Below are positions 17,527-25,558 of a stretch of DNA of 64,000 nucleotides, piece after piece (within the stretch, counting starts at the first letter, position 1; each line of letters starts with the position of its first letter). A program made the translations under genes and the position numbers. Source of the DNA: ECT2AJA-044 sp965262845 (lineage in GTDB: Bacteria > Bacteroidota > Bacteroidia > Flavobacteriales > ECT2AJA-044); contig CBDHFX010000002.1 of assembly GCA_965262845.1 (NCBI GenBank), forward strand, positions 558,001 to 622,000, in the 5' to 3' direction. The notes beneath the pieces were generated by a model. The model was not told the origin of the DNA. It did not search any database and was given only the letters and a program-made list of their open reading frames with translations.

Positions 17527-18357
17527 ATGAAAGAGGGAAGGTCACTAAGGAAACACTCTTTAAAGCGCCACATATACGAAGTCATATTCAAAGCGAATAC
17601 GCCGGCCGGAAAGATCTTTGACATCGGATTATTTATTGCGATCATATTGAGCCTGATCGCAGTTATGCTGGAAACCGTGCCTGGAATTCGGGAGGATTAC
17701 GGCGACGAGATGCGATTGATTGAGTGGGTATTTACCGTGCTCTTTACATTGGAATACGTATTGCGGATCTACAGTGTAATTCGCCCGAGGCATTATGTCA
17801 CGAGTTTCTATGGGATCATTGACCTGTTGAGTATCCTTCCAACTTATCTGGGATTGCTCTTCGCCGGAAGCCAGGCTTTGATGGTCATTCGCGGAATTAG
17901 GCTGCTGCGTGTATTCCGTGTGCTGAAACTGAGCCGATATCTTTTCGAAGCGGAAATGCTCGGAAAGGCGTTGCGCGCATCGCGACGAAAAATTACCGTA
18001 TTTCTCCTTGCGATAGTGACTATTGTGATGATCGCCGGAGCCGTCATGTACGTCGTGGAAGGAGGACAAAACGGATTCGACAGTATTCCCAAAAGTATTT
18101 ACTGGGCCATTGTGACCCTGACTACGGTCGGATATGGGGATATTTCACCAGGCACTACCCTCGGACAAATGATCGCTTCGTTCATTATGATCCTGGGCTA
18201 TGGCATCCTGGCCGTTCCAACCGGGATTGTTTCCGTGGAAATAGCCAGGCATAATGTGAAAGACCATACGAACGCGCGGGCTTGTGCACATTGTGGCAAG
18301 GAAGGACATCGCAATATAGCGGAGTATTGCTACCATTGCGGAAGAAGATTGGGTTGA
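17527..18357 (+). CDS. Voltage-gated potassium channel with C-terminal zinc ribbon
   Basis: 276 residues with six transmembrane segments. The S4 segment (residues about 118-137, VIRGIRLLRVFRVLKLSR) has regularly spaced arginines, and the selectivity filter TVGYGD is at 200-205. After S6 comes a short tail with two CxxCG knuckles (CAHCGKEGHRN..EYCYHCGRRLG, residues about 254-276), a zinc-ribbon-like module. The stop overlaps the miaA ATG by one base, so the two are cotranscribed. Confidence 0.92.
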   Translation: MKEGRSLRKHSLKRHIYEVIFKANTPAGKIFDIGLFIAIILSLIAVMLETVPGIREDYGDEMRLIEWVFTVLFTLEYVLRIYSVIRPRHYVTSFYGIIDLLSILPTYLGLLFAGSQALMVIRGIRLLRVFRVLKLSRYLFEAEMLGKALRASRRKITVFLLAIVTIVMIAGAVMYVVEGGQNGFDSIPKSIYWAIVTLTTVGYGDISPGTTLGQMIASFIMILGYGILAVPTGIVSVEIARHNVKDHTNARACAHCGKEGHRNIAEYCYHCGRRLG

Positions 18358-19274
18358 TGGGGAATGACAGGTATTTAGTGGTATTAACGGGTCCAACAGC
18401 TGTTGGGAAAACTGCATTTAGCGTGCAATTGGCGTTGCAAATGCAAACGGAGATCATCTCTTTTGACTCGCGGCAATTCTACAGGGAAATGAAGATCGGC
18501 ACAGCAGCTCCGGATGAAAAAGTGCTCTCGATGGTCCCCCATCACTTTATTTTCCACAGATCGATCCATCACAATTACTCCGCCGGAACCTACGAACAGG
18601 ACGCGCTGCGGAAATTGAACGTGTTGTTTCACGATCATCATGTCGTGGTCGCTGTCGGCGGTTCTGGCTTGTATATGGATGCCCTCACCAAAGGGCTCAG
18701 TGAATTCCCAAAGGTCTCCCCAGGGGTCCGGCTCAAACTGGATCAGCAGTTTCGAAAATACGGCATTGAGGGGCTCCAGGAGGAATTGCTCAACGTAGAT
18801 CCGGAATACCATGCCGAGGTTGATCTAAAAAATCCGGCTCGGCTCATCCGCGCTTTGGAGATCACCCGGGAAACAGGTAAACCCTATTCGGAATACCGCA
18901 GGCAGAAACCCAGAAAACGGCACTTCAAAAGCATTGGGATTGCCCTCAGTCCTGATCGTAGTAAGCTTTACGAGCGCATCAGTCAGCGCGTTGATGAAAT
19001 GATGGCACAGGGGCTGCTTGAAGAAGCCAGGGCCCTATACCCCTATCGCAATCTTAACGCACTCCAAACGGTGGGTTATCAGGAGATCTTCAACTACTTA
19101 GGAGGCAAATGGGACCTTGAAACAGCTTTGGAGGAAGCAAAGAAGAACACGCGCCGATATGCCAAACGACAGCTGACCTACCTGCGGCGCGACAAATCCA
19201 TCCACTGGGTTGAGCCGAACGATCTGCAGGCCGTGTTGCAAAAGATCAGAACGGTTTGCAATAAAAGTGCTTAG
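18357..19274 (+). CDS. miaA: tRNA dimethylallyltransferase
   Basis: Prenylates A37 of tRNAs that read codons starting with U. From the ATG at 18357 it has 305 residues: P-loop GPTAVGKT, then SFDSRQFYREMKIGTAAP, VGGSGLYMDAL and ALQTVGYQEIFNYLGG. The frame is open further upstream inside the channel gene, but the TGATG junction and family length support this start. Confidence 0.95.
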   Translation: MGNDRYLVVLTGPTAVGKTAFSVQLALQMQTEIISFDSRQFYREMKIGTAAPDEKVLSMVPHHFIFHRSIHHNYSAGTYEQDALRKLNVLFHDHHVVVAVGGSGLYMDALTKGLSEFPKVSPGVRLKLDQQFRKYGIEGLQEELLNVDPEYHAEVDLKNPARLIRALEITRETGKPYSEYRRQKPRKRHFKSIGIALSPDRSKLYERISQRVDEMMAQGLLEEARALYPYRNLNALQTVGYQEIFNYLGGKWDLETALEEAKKNTRRYAKRQLTYLRRDKSIHWVEPNDLQAVLQKIRTVCNKSA

Positions 19275-19304
19275 TGCCTTTTCCCTCCTCTTTTTGGAAA
19301 TAAT

Positions 19305-19320
19305 GGCCTTGCGGCCAGAT
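19305..19320 (-). repeat. Short hairpin repeat (ATCTGGCC-GCAA-GGCC)
   Basis: Intergenic member of the dispersed hairpin family in the 85-bp gap between the convergent miaA and PyrR-like genes. The four-base loop reads GCAA on the minus strand. It may help end transcription, though no T run follows. Confidence 0.5.
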
Positions 19321-19359
19321 CCGCCAGGCAACCCCTTTTCTTCGGAACGCGCATGCATG

Positions 19360-19881
19360 CTATTCAAGATACACTGCATCCTCCTCCCCAAAAACTACAC
19401 TTACATGTTCCTGCAAGGTAGTGCTCAACTTCATACCAACATAGGTTGCCTGGATGGGAAAACGGTTGTGCCCACGATCAATCAGGACCAGAATATCAAG
19501 TGATCTCAAGGGAGTAGTCAAAAAATGTTTTGCCCCATACATAAGGGTCCGGCCCGAATTCAGCACATCATCCACCAGCACTATGGTCCGGTCTGTATAA
19601 TCCTCAGGCAAAATACTCAGCCGGATGTCCTTATCGATAGGATTCCGCTTACTCAGATATAGCCTGGCCAGGGTGATCTCAATGTCTGTGATCTTTGCCA
19701 GCAACGCACTCACGCGTTTGGCCACCTCAAGTCCCCGCTCGGCGATCCCGGCAATAATGATCTCTCCCTCGTCGTGATGATGCTCGTAGATCTCCCACGC
19801 CATCCGACTAATGCGCTGTTCAATTTGCAGGTGATTTAAAATAAGGGTGCGTTCCTCTGTGGCCATATGTTCAATTTTCAC
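19360..19881 (-). CDS. PyrR-like phosphoribosyltransferase family protein
   Basis: 173 residues. PRPP loop TIVLVDDVLNSGRT; the next segment LIDRGHNRFPIQATYVGMKLSTTLQEHVSV is arranged as in PyrR, the uracil phosphoribosyltransferase/pyrimidine attenuator. Whether it regulates RNA cannot be told. The first codon is GTG; an ATG five codons in (19866) is an equally good start. Not part of an evident pyrimidine operon, although pyrD lies 2.5 kb away on the same strand. Confidence 0.85.
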   Translation of the reverse strand: MKIEHMATEERTLILNHLQIEQRISRMAWEIYEHHHDEGEIIIAGIAERGLEVAKRVSALLAKITDIEITLARLYLSKRNPIDKDIRLSILPEDYTDRTIVLVDDVLNSGRTLMYGAKHFLTTPLRSLDILVLIDRGHNRFPIQATYVGMKLSTTLQEHVSVVFGEEDAVYLE

Positions 19882-19962
19882 GCCTAAAATAATGCTTCCT
19901 CCAGGTTACATCGAAATTTATCGTTGGACAGGTGTGAACCCTTAGGATAGCATTAGTCTCAT

Positions 19963-21123
19963 TTATTCCGTATCTGGTCTTCTGATCATGACCATAAATT
20001 GTTCCCCTTCTGTATCATTTACAAAGTCAATGTCAGCATGATGCCTTATAGCCCTCCTTATGCCTGTTCCCATCCCCCTGTATGGTAGTAATCCTTTGCC
20101 TGCAAAGGATGTAATAGTATCGTTTCTGATATTGGCAATACCGTTCTTTATATGGTCAATGGTCAAATTATTCGGCAATCTTCCGGGGCTAATGATCTCG
20201 ATCCTGTTATCAAAAATAAATAAACGAATGGGTGCATTAATAAAATAATTGCGATGTATTAATGCATTTACAATTAATTCTTCCAAAACAATCTCTGGGA
20301 TTTCCAGATCCCCCAGTGTGTTAATTCCTTTTTTTCCCTGTATATATCTCAGATTTCTTTTAAAAAAGCTTAGCGCACCTATGTACTGTTGTTCCAACTT
20401 CCCTTTTATATCAACACTGTCCCTATATTTATCACCGGCCGGATCATTTCCGACAAAGGATACAGCTTTAATGACAAAAGCAGTTTTGTATTTTTCAGGT
20501 TCCTTTCCAAATAGCATCAACCCGGCGATATTTAAATGCCCGTTTCTGGCAATATTGAGATTCCTCAGTACCTGAGCAAGCGGGATCTCAGATCTCTCAG
20601 GATCTTTTTCATACGCCTTTTGATAAAACTCCCTGAAATACCTTAGGTCAATATCATTTTCTGTAGTTCTGTTAACCGGAACTTCGTCAGCATTCACAAG
20701 ATCTGAGCTTTGGAACAGTCTTCGCAATTCCTCCTTTGAAGTAACCCGCCTTTTATCAGAACCGCTTTTTACCCACACCACACCCTTGTTATCCATGTAT
20801 GGCTTGTTGATCCCTTCAGTAATATGCACGACCATCAACAGGTCATCCACAACTTTCACATTCTCGGTAAACGGATTTATCGGATCCTTTACATTCTGGT
20901 TTGCGGTATTGCCTACAAGCTGGTTCAGTCGCCTGACATCTTTGGCATCAAGCCCCTTTATTTTACCATTATCATCACATCCAATAATGATCATCCCACC
21001 CCTGGCATTTGCAAATGCCACCATATCACCGGCAAGGGATTCAGCATTTCTTATATCTTCCTTGAACTGGTGCTGACTGTCTTCCCCTCTTTCGATAATG
21101 TCTGTTAATTCCAATGCTTCCAA
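19963..21123 (-). CDS. AlbA_2/Schlafen-domain ATP-binding regulator-like protein
   Basis: 386 residues. The N-terminal AlbA_2 (Schlafen) module shows QFKEDIRNAESLAGDMVAFANARGGMIIIGCDDNG. The C-terminal half resembles the ATPase-like part of this family (EIVLEELIVNALIHRNYFINAPIRLFIFDNRIEIISPGRLP and GKGLLPYRGMGTGI). Such proteins are often annotated as putative transcriptional regulators and are common in accessory and defence contexts. The gene is AT-richer than its neighbours, suggesting transfer. The start appears to be TTG and overlaps the end of a wrecked ATPase gene upstream. Function unproven. Confidence 0.82.
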   Translation of the reverse strand: MEALELTDIIERGEDSQHQFKEDIRNAESLAGDMVAFANARGGMIIIGCDDNGKIKGLDAKDVRRLNQLVGNTANQNVKDPINPFTENVKVVDDLLMVVHITEGINKPYMDNKGVVWVKSGSDKRRVTSKEELRRLFQSSDLVNADEVPVNRTTENDIDLRYFREFYQKAYEKDPERSEIPLAQVLRNLNIARNGHLNIAGLMLFGKEPEKYKTAFVIKAVSFVGNDPAGDKYRDSVDIKGKLEQQYIGALSFFKRNLRYIQGKKGINTLGDLEIPEIVLEELIVNALIHRNYFINAPIRLFIFDNRIEIISPGRLPNNLTIDHIKNGIANIRNDTITSFAGKGLLPYRGMGTGIRRAIRHHADIDFVNDTEGEQFMVMIRRPDTE

Positions 21124-21410
21124 AGCTCATAAATTCTTTTACGTCGTCTAAAAGCTTCCTTACCTCCTTTCCATAGTGTAAACAATATCCTTCCTGATAT
21201 CGGCTTGATCAATGCTGCCCTTTCGTCCTGATCTTTTCAGATCCGTGCCGCAACTTATTACCTGGTCGCAATCGCCCAAAACCGGAATGTTAGGATCGTG
21301 CATGACAAAAATGAATTCCTCTTATTTTTTTTCAGTCTTTTCAAAGCCTCAATGACTGAGGTGGTCCCGGTCGTCCAAACAGGTTTTTGTTGAGCCAAGT
21401 TATCAATTTT
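21105..21410 (-). pseudogene. Remnant of an AAA/SMC-like ATPase gene (C-terminal end)
   Basis: Too broken to form a long frame. On the minus strand one frame reads VIEALKRLKKNK, shifts, then EEFIFVMHDPNIPVLGDCDQVI..RKGSIDQADIRKDIVYTMER, shifts again, then KEAFRRRKRIYELWKHWN and a stop. The order (helix, hydrophobic strand ending in H-x-PNIPVLGD, then a G-SID segment and an EGG/KEAF-like end) matches the C-terminus of TrlF-like or other RecF/SMC-type ATPases. At least two frameshifts are needed. Its stop overlaps the start of the AlbA_2 gene, as in an original two-gene operon. The rest of the gene is missing. Confidence 0.7.
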
Positions 21411-21460
21411 TGCATTTAAATATGATCCTTTTAACCGGTATGATGAACATATCGGTTTTC

Positions 21461-22321
21461 TTACATCGAAAAGGTCTTAAGCGCTTGATTGTAAGCTGTT
21501 TCAAAGGCCAGGGTATTGAGTCCGTGGTCAAGTTGGTGCTCCGTGGCAAAGGAAAGCAATTTTTCCGTGGGCATGTTTCCGATCAGATCGTTTTGGGCTA
21601 AGGGACAACCGCCAAATCCCCTGATGGCTCCATCAAACCGGCGACAACCGGCATTCCAGGCAGCCTGGACCTTCGGATACCAATCGCCGGGAATGGTGTG
21701 CAGGTGAGCACCGAATTCCACTTTAGGGAGTTCCGGCACCAAATGGCCAAAAAGTTCATCAATTACCTCCGGCGTGGCAGATCCGATCGTGTCACTGAGG
21801 ATCAAAATGCCAATCCCCATTTGCGCGAGCCGCTCTGACCAACGGATGACCAACCCGGGCGACCAGGGTTCTCCATAGGGGTTGCCAAAACCCATGGAAA
21901 GGTAAACCACCAGCTTTTTTTTGTGACGAAAGGCAATGTCCTGGATCTCTTCAACGATGTGCAGCGACCCCTCGATACTGCGATTGGTGTTACGCTGCTG
22001 AAATTCCTCGCTGACACTGAATGGGTATCCAAGGTAGCTGATTTCCTCAAAGCTGGCTGCATCATTGGCACCGCGGACATTTGCGACGATCGCAAGGAGT
22101 TCGGAACGGATATTTTCGAGATCAAGTCGGTTAAGCACTTCTGTCGTATCGGCCATTTGCGGTATAGCCCTGGGGCTCACGAAAGAGCCGAAATCAACCA
22201 CTGGGAATCCGACCTGCAAAATGGCATTCAGGTAATGGGCTTTCCTATCGGTCGGAATAAACTCCTTAATGCCCTGCATGGCATCGCGCGGACAGTCAAC
22301 GATGGTGATCCTCTCATTCAT
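21461..22321 (-). CDS. Hydroxymethylglutaryl-CoA lyase
   Basis: Cleaves HMG-CoA to acetyl-CoA and acetoacetate (leucine degradation). 286 residues of the HMGL-like TIM barrel: catalytic VDCPRDAMQGI (Arg 12, Asp 13), metal-binding GAHLHT, and the GFGGCPLA loop with the catalytic cysteine. The N-terminus is compact, with no targeting sequence. Overlaps the pyrD stop by 4 bp and is read from the same promoter, an odd pathway pairing that probably reflects compact packing. Confidence 0.9.
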   Translation of the reverse strand: MNERITIVDCPRDAMQGIKEFIPTDRKAHYLNAILQVGFPVVDFGSFVSPRAIPQMADTTEVLNRLDLENIRSELLAIVANVRGANDAASFEEISYLGYPFSVSEEFQQRNTNRSIEGSLHIVEEIQDIAFRHKKKLVVYLSMGFGNPYGEPWSPGLVIRWSERLAQMGIGILILSDTIGSATPEVIDELFGHLVPELPKVEFGAHLHTIPGDWYPKVQAAWNAGCRRFDGAIRGFGGCPLAQNDLIGNMPTEKLLSFATEHQLDHGLNTLAFETAYNQALKTFSM

Positions 22322-23352
22322 AATGTACGGGCAAGTGCCTTATTGATCCGTTTTATCATACCTGGTCCTTCATAGATAAAGCCGGTATACACCTGCACGA
22401 GGGAAGCACCGGCCTTCAGTTTGCCAAGAGCATCCTCTGCAGTACAGATCCCCCCTACCCCAATGATCGGGAATGATCCATTGCTTTTTTGATGGAGATA
22501 ACGAATAACCTCTGTTGAGCGTTCACGAACCGGCCTTCCAGAGAGCCCACCCGCACCAATGGCTTCCAACTCACCCTCCGGCTCTTTGAGTCCTGCACGA
22601 CTAATGGTTGTATTAGTGGCAATAACTCCGTCAATCCTGGTATCGGACACGACGTCCACGATGTGATCAAGTTGTTCGCTTGTCAGGTCCGGAGCGATCT
22701 TCAGGAGGATTGGCTTGCGTTTTTCCTGGTCCGCATTGAGCTGTTGCAATCTGTTGAGCAGCACTGTAAGCAGCTCCCTACCCTGCAGTGCCCGAAGATC
22801 CGGTGTGTTTGGGGAGCTCACGTTAACGACGAAATAGTCAACATAGGGAAACAAGGCCCCGAAGCATTTTTCATAATCCGAAACAGCTTCCTCATTCGGG
22901 GTTTCCTTATTCCTTCCTATGTTTCCACCGATGATCAAATCGCCCCGATCCACCTTCAGCCGTTCAATAGCCTCCCCTACCCCGGCGTTGTTAAATCCCA
23001 TGCGATTGATCAGGGCCTGGTCCTTTTTAAGGCGAAACATACGTGGCCGCGGATTTCCTGGCTGACCAACCGGAGTTAAGGTCCCGATCTCAATGAATCC
23101 AAAGCCGTAGTTCTGCAGCTCCCGAAAAAGCTTCGCGTCTTTATCAAATCCGGCCGCGAGGCCGATAGGATTAGGGAATTTAATGCCGAAGAGTTCCCGC
23201 CCAAGCCCGGGATGATGCACCTGAAAAAGAGCCCGGTTGAGCGCAGCGATGCCCGGAATGCGGTGAATGAACCGGATCAGCCCGAAAGTGAAGTAATGCG
23301 CCCTCTCGGGCGGAAGCAGGAACAGCAGGGGACGGATGAGAATCTTGTACAC
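22318..23352 (-). CDS. pyrD: Dihydroorotate dehydrogenase, class 2 (quinone)
   Basis: Fourth step of pyrimidine synthesis; passes electrons to quinone at the inner membrane. The amphipathic N-terminus (YKILIRPLLFLLPPERAHYFTF) marks class 2, followed by NPIGLAAGFDKDAK, GTLTPVGQPGNPRPRMFRL, VNVSSPNTPDLR (catalytic Ser), ATNTTISR and VGGICTAEDALGKLKAGA. I place the start at GTG 23352 (344 residues) because class 2 proteins begin at this point and a TATCTTTG box lies exactly 5 nt upstream. An ATG at 23388 would add 12 residues across both promoter boxes. Confidence 0.93.
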   Translation of the reverse strand: MYKILIRPLLFLLPPERAHYFTFGLIRFIHRIPGIAALNRALFQVHHPGLGRELFGIKFPNPIGLAAGFDKDAKLFRELQNYGFGFIEIGTLTPVGQPGNPRPRMFRLKKDQALINRMGFNNAGVGEAIERLKVDRGDLIIGGNIGRNKETPNEEAVSDYEKCFGALFPYVDYFVVNVSSPNTPDLRALQGRELLTVLLNRLQQLNADQEKRKPILLKIAPDLTSEQLDHIVDVVSDTRIDGVIATNTTISRAGLKEPEGELEAIGAGGLSGRPVRERSTEVIRYLHQKSNGSFPIIGVGGICTAEDALGKLKAGASLVQVYTGFIYEGPGMIKRINKALARTL

Positions 23353-23357
23353 AGGCA

Positions 23358-23365
23358 CAAAGATA
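23358..23365 (-). promoter_or_regulatory. -7 box of pyrD, leaderless arrangement
   Basis: TATCTTTG on the minus strand, then TGCCT and the GTG start of pyrD. Confidence 0.65.
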
Positions 23366-23372
23366 AGAGCCT

Positions 23373-23380
23373 TACCTTTG
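23373..23380 (+). promoter_or_regulatory. -7 box of smpB, near-leaderless arrangement
   Basis: TACCTTTG followed by six bases and the smpB ATG at 23387. Only 7 bp separate it from the pyrD box on the other strand. Confidence 0.65.
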
Positions 23381-23386
23381 CTGATC

Positions 23387-23839
23387 ATGCCGAAGGATGC
23401 AATTAATATCGTTAACAGAAGGGCTCGGTTTGAGTACGAATTGCTGGATAGGTACACGGCCGGGATCCAACTGCAGGGAACCGAGATCAAAAGCATTCGC
23501 TTTGGCAAGGCTTCGTTGGGTGAGGCCTATGGCATGTTTATCAGGGACGAGCTATGGATCCGCAATATGCACATCGCTGAATACCCGTACGGTTCCTATG
23601 CAAATCACGAACCAAAGCGTGCACGTAAACTGTTGCTGAACCGGCATGAACTGCGCAGGATCCGAAAACGCTTGGGCGAAAAGGGCTTAACAGTGATCCC
23701 GACGCGCTTATTCATTGATGGGAACGGGAGAGCCAAGCTGGATATTGCGGTCGGACGAGGAAAGAAGCGATCTGATAAGCGCGAATCCATTAAACAACGG
23801 GAAGACCAACGCCGTATGGATAGGGCCATGAAGCACTGA
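23387..23839 (+). CDS. smpB: SsrA-binding protein
   Basis: Partner of tmRNA in ribosome rescue. From the ATG at 23387 it has 150 residues: INIVNRRARFEYELLDRYTAGIQLQGTEIKSIR, EAYGMFIRDELWIRNMHIAEY and a basic tail (GRGKKRSDKRESIKQRE) that enters the mRNA channel. The frame is open upstream, but the promoter box 6 nt before this ATG and the family length fix the start. The tmRNA gene is not in the window. Confidence 0.96.
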   Translation: MPKDAINIVNRRARFEYELLDRYTAGIQLQGTEIKSIRFGKASLGEAYGMFIRDELWIRNMHIAEYPYGSYANHEPKRARKLLLNRHELRRIRKRLGEKGLTVIPTRLFIDGNGRAKLDIAVGRGKKRSDKRESIKQREDQRRMDRAMKH

Positions 23840-23846
23840 AGGAGTC

Positions 23847-23863
23847 ATCGCGCCGTGAGGCGC
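23847..23863 (+). repeat. Short hairpin repeat (ATCGCGCC-GTGA-GGCGC)
   Basis: Fills most of the 41-bp gap between the convergent smpB and pcm genes. GTGA loop on a five-pair stem. Confidence 0.6.
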
Positions 23864-23880
23864 CCATGCACCCTCTCCCC

Positions 23881-24519
23881 CTATTCCCTGTCTTTGAGCA
23901 TCGGCACAAACCGGAAACTGCCGTATCCGATGGTTTCGAACCCGGTGTTGTCCAGGCGGATTACGGCGTTCATGACCTGCTCGTCAGATCCGACCGGGAT
24001 CACCAGCACCCCCCCTGTTTTGAGTTGCTCTTTAAGCGCTTCGGGGATATGCGGAGCGCCGGCAGTAACGAGGATCTTGTCGAAAGGTGCGTAGGCCGGC
24101 AGGCCGTTGTAGCCATCGCCATAAAAGGTTTTGGGATGGTAGCCAAGCCTGCGGAAGAGCACGCGGGACTTGTTGTAAAGTTCGATCTGACGCTCGATCG
24201 TGTATAGTTTGGCACCCATTTCGAGTAGGATGCAGCTTTGGTAACCGGAACCTGTACCGATCTCGAGGACCTTTTCGCCCGGTTGAACGTCAAGCAGCTC
24301 GCTTTGGAAAGCTACGGTGTAGGGTTGCGAAATGGTTTGCCCGGCGCCGATCGGAAAGGCCTTGTCTTCATAGGCATGCTCAAGAAAACCCGTATCGAAG
24401 AAAATGTGGCGCGGCACTTTTTGCATGGCAGTGAGTACCCGCTGGTTATGGATATCCCTGTTCGCCAATTGCCGGATCAGTTTGCTGCGTAATCCCTGAT
24501 GCCGTGGAGTGTCCTCCAT
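23881..24519 (-). CDS. pcm: Protein-L-isoaspartate O-methyltransferase
   Basis: Repairs isoaspartate in aged proteins using SAM. 212 residues from the ATG at 24519 (MEDTPRHQGLRSKLIRQL, the typical flavobacterial opening). Motifs: IGAGQTISQPYTVAFQSELL, the SAM loop VLEIGTGSGYQSCILL, and DKILVTAGAPHIPEAL. An upstream ATG at 24558 would add 13 residues. Divergent from the Gfo/Idh gene with overlapping promoter regions. Confidence 0.94.
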   Translation of the reverse strand: MEDTPRHQGLRSKLIRQLANRDIHNQRVLTAMQKVPRHIFFDTGFLEHAYEDKAFPIGAGQTISQPYTVAFQSELLDVQPGEKVLEIGTGSGYQSCILLEMGAKLYTIERQIELYNKSRVLFRRLGYHPKTFYGDGYNGLPAYAPFDKILVTAGAPHIPEALKEQLKTGGVLVIPVGSDEQVMNAVIRLDNTGFETIGYGSFRFVPMLKDRE

Positions 24520-24543
24520 CTCTCTTATTCCTCCCAAATAGGT

Positions 24544-24551
24544 TATTTTTG
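24544..24551 (+). promoter_or_regulatory. -7 box of the Gfo/Idh-lipoprotein-sugar transferase unit
   Basis: TATTTTTG, 17 nt before the ATG at 24569. Confidence 0.5.
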
Positions 24552-24555
24552 GCCC

Positions 24556-24563
24556 CAAATTTA
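24556..24563 (-). promoter_or_regulatory. Putative -7 box of pcm
   Basis: TAAATTTG on the minus strand, 36 nt before the pcm ATG and only 4 bp from the opposing box. Confidence 0.45.
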
Positions 24564-24568
24564 CGGAT

Positions 24569-25558
24569 ATGAAGTTGAAAGTGGGCGTTTTGGGGGCTGG
24601 GCATCTGGGCAGGATCCATATTAAACTTCTTATGCAAAGCGATCAGTACGACCTGGTAGGATTTTACGATCACAACGAAAAAAACAGCAAGGTCGTTTCG
24701 GAGGAATCCGGCGTGCCGGCATTCAAATCAATGGAGGCGCTGATCTGCGCCGTAGATGTGGTGGACATCGTAACCCCTACCTCATCGCATTACGGCTATG
24801 CGATCCAGGCCCTGAGCAAATCGAAGCACCTCTTTATCGAAAAACCCGTTACCAATACCGTTGCTGAAGCTGAGGAACTGATCCGGCTGGCCAGGGAAGC
24901 GGGCGTGAAAGTACAGGTTGGACACGTGGAACGATTCAATCCGGCCTTCACTACAGCCCGGCCTTTCATTGATCAGCCCCTGTTCATTGAGACCCATCGT
25001 TTGGCACAGTTCAACTCGCGTGGGACAGACGTTTCAGTAGTGCAGGACCTGATGATCCACGATCTGGATATTGTCCTGAACATGGTGAACAGCAATGTGA
25101 AGCAGGTATCGGCCAGTGGCGTAAGTATGGTGAGCCATAGTCCGGACATCGCCAATGCGCGGATCGAATTTGAGAACGGCTGCGTAGCGAATCTGACGAG
25201 CAGCCGGATCTCCGCCGGTAACATGCGCAAGACCCGCATCTTCCAGCACGACGCATGCATCACCGTGGACTTTCTCATGAAAAAGACAGAGATCATGCGC
25301 ACGAAGAACGCAGAAAATGAACTGGAGCATTCTGACATGGTGCTCCATTTAGAGAACGGGCACCAGAAGCAGATCTACTCCGAAAAGCCGGAAGTTCCGG
25401 TCAGCAATGCCATCCTTGATGAGCTCAATGCCCTTGCCCGCTCGATCCGTCACAACACCGAAACTGCTGTGACGTTAGAAGATGGACATGCCGCCCTCAG
25501 GCTGGCGACCGAGATCCTGTCCAGGTGCAACGATCAACCCAAGCCCGTTAGCGAGTGA
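24569..25558 (+). CDS. Gfo/Idh/MocA family oxidoreductase
   Basis: 329 residues. N-terminal Rossmann fold with KVGVLGAGHLGRIHIKLL and the LFIEKPVTNTVAEAEELI motif (EKP). The C-terminal part is the alpha/beta substrate domain (DLMIHDLDIVLNMV with HDLD). These enzymes act on nucleotide sugars or free sugars with NAD(P). The coupled downstream lipoprotein and sugar transferase genes suggest a surface-polysaccharide precursor; substrate unknown. Confidence 0.9.
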   Translation: MKLKVGVLGAGHLGRIHIKLLMQSDQYDLVGFYDHNEKNSKVVSEESGVPAFKSMEALICAVDVVDIVTPTSSHYGYAIQALSKSKHLFIEKPVTNTVAEAEELIRLAREAGVKVQVGHVERFNPAFTTARPFIDQPLFIETHRLAQFNSRGTDVSVVQDLMIHDLDIVLNMVNSNVKQVSASGVSMVSHSPDIANARIEFENGCVANLTSSRISAGNMRKTRIFQHDACITVDFLMKKTEIMRTKNAENELEHSDMVLHLENGHQKQIYSEKPEVPVSNAILDELNALARSIRHNTETAVTLEDGHAALRLATEILSRCNDQPKPVSE

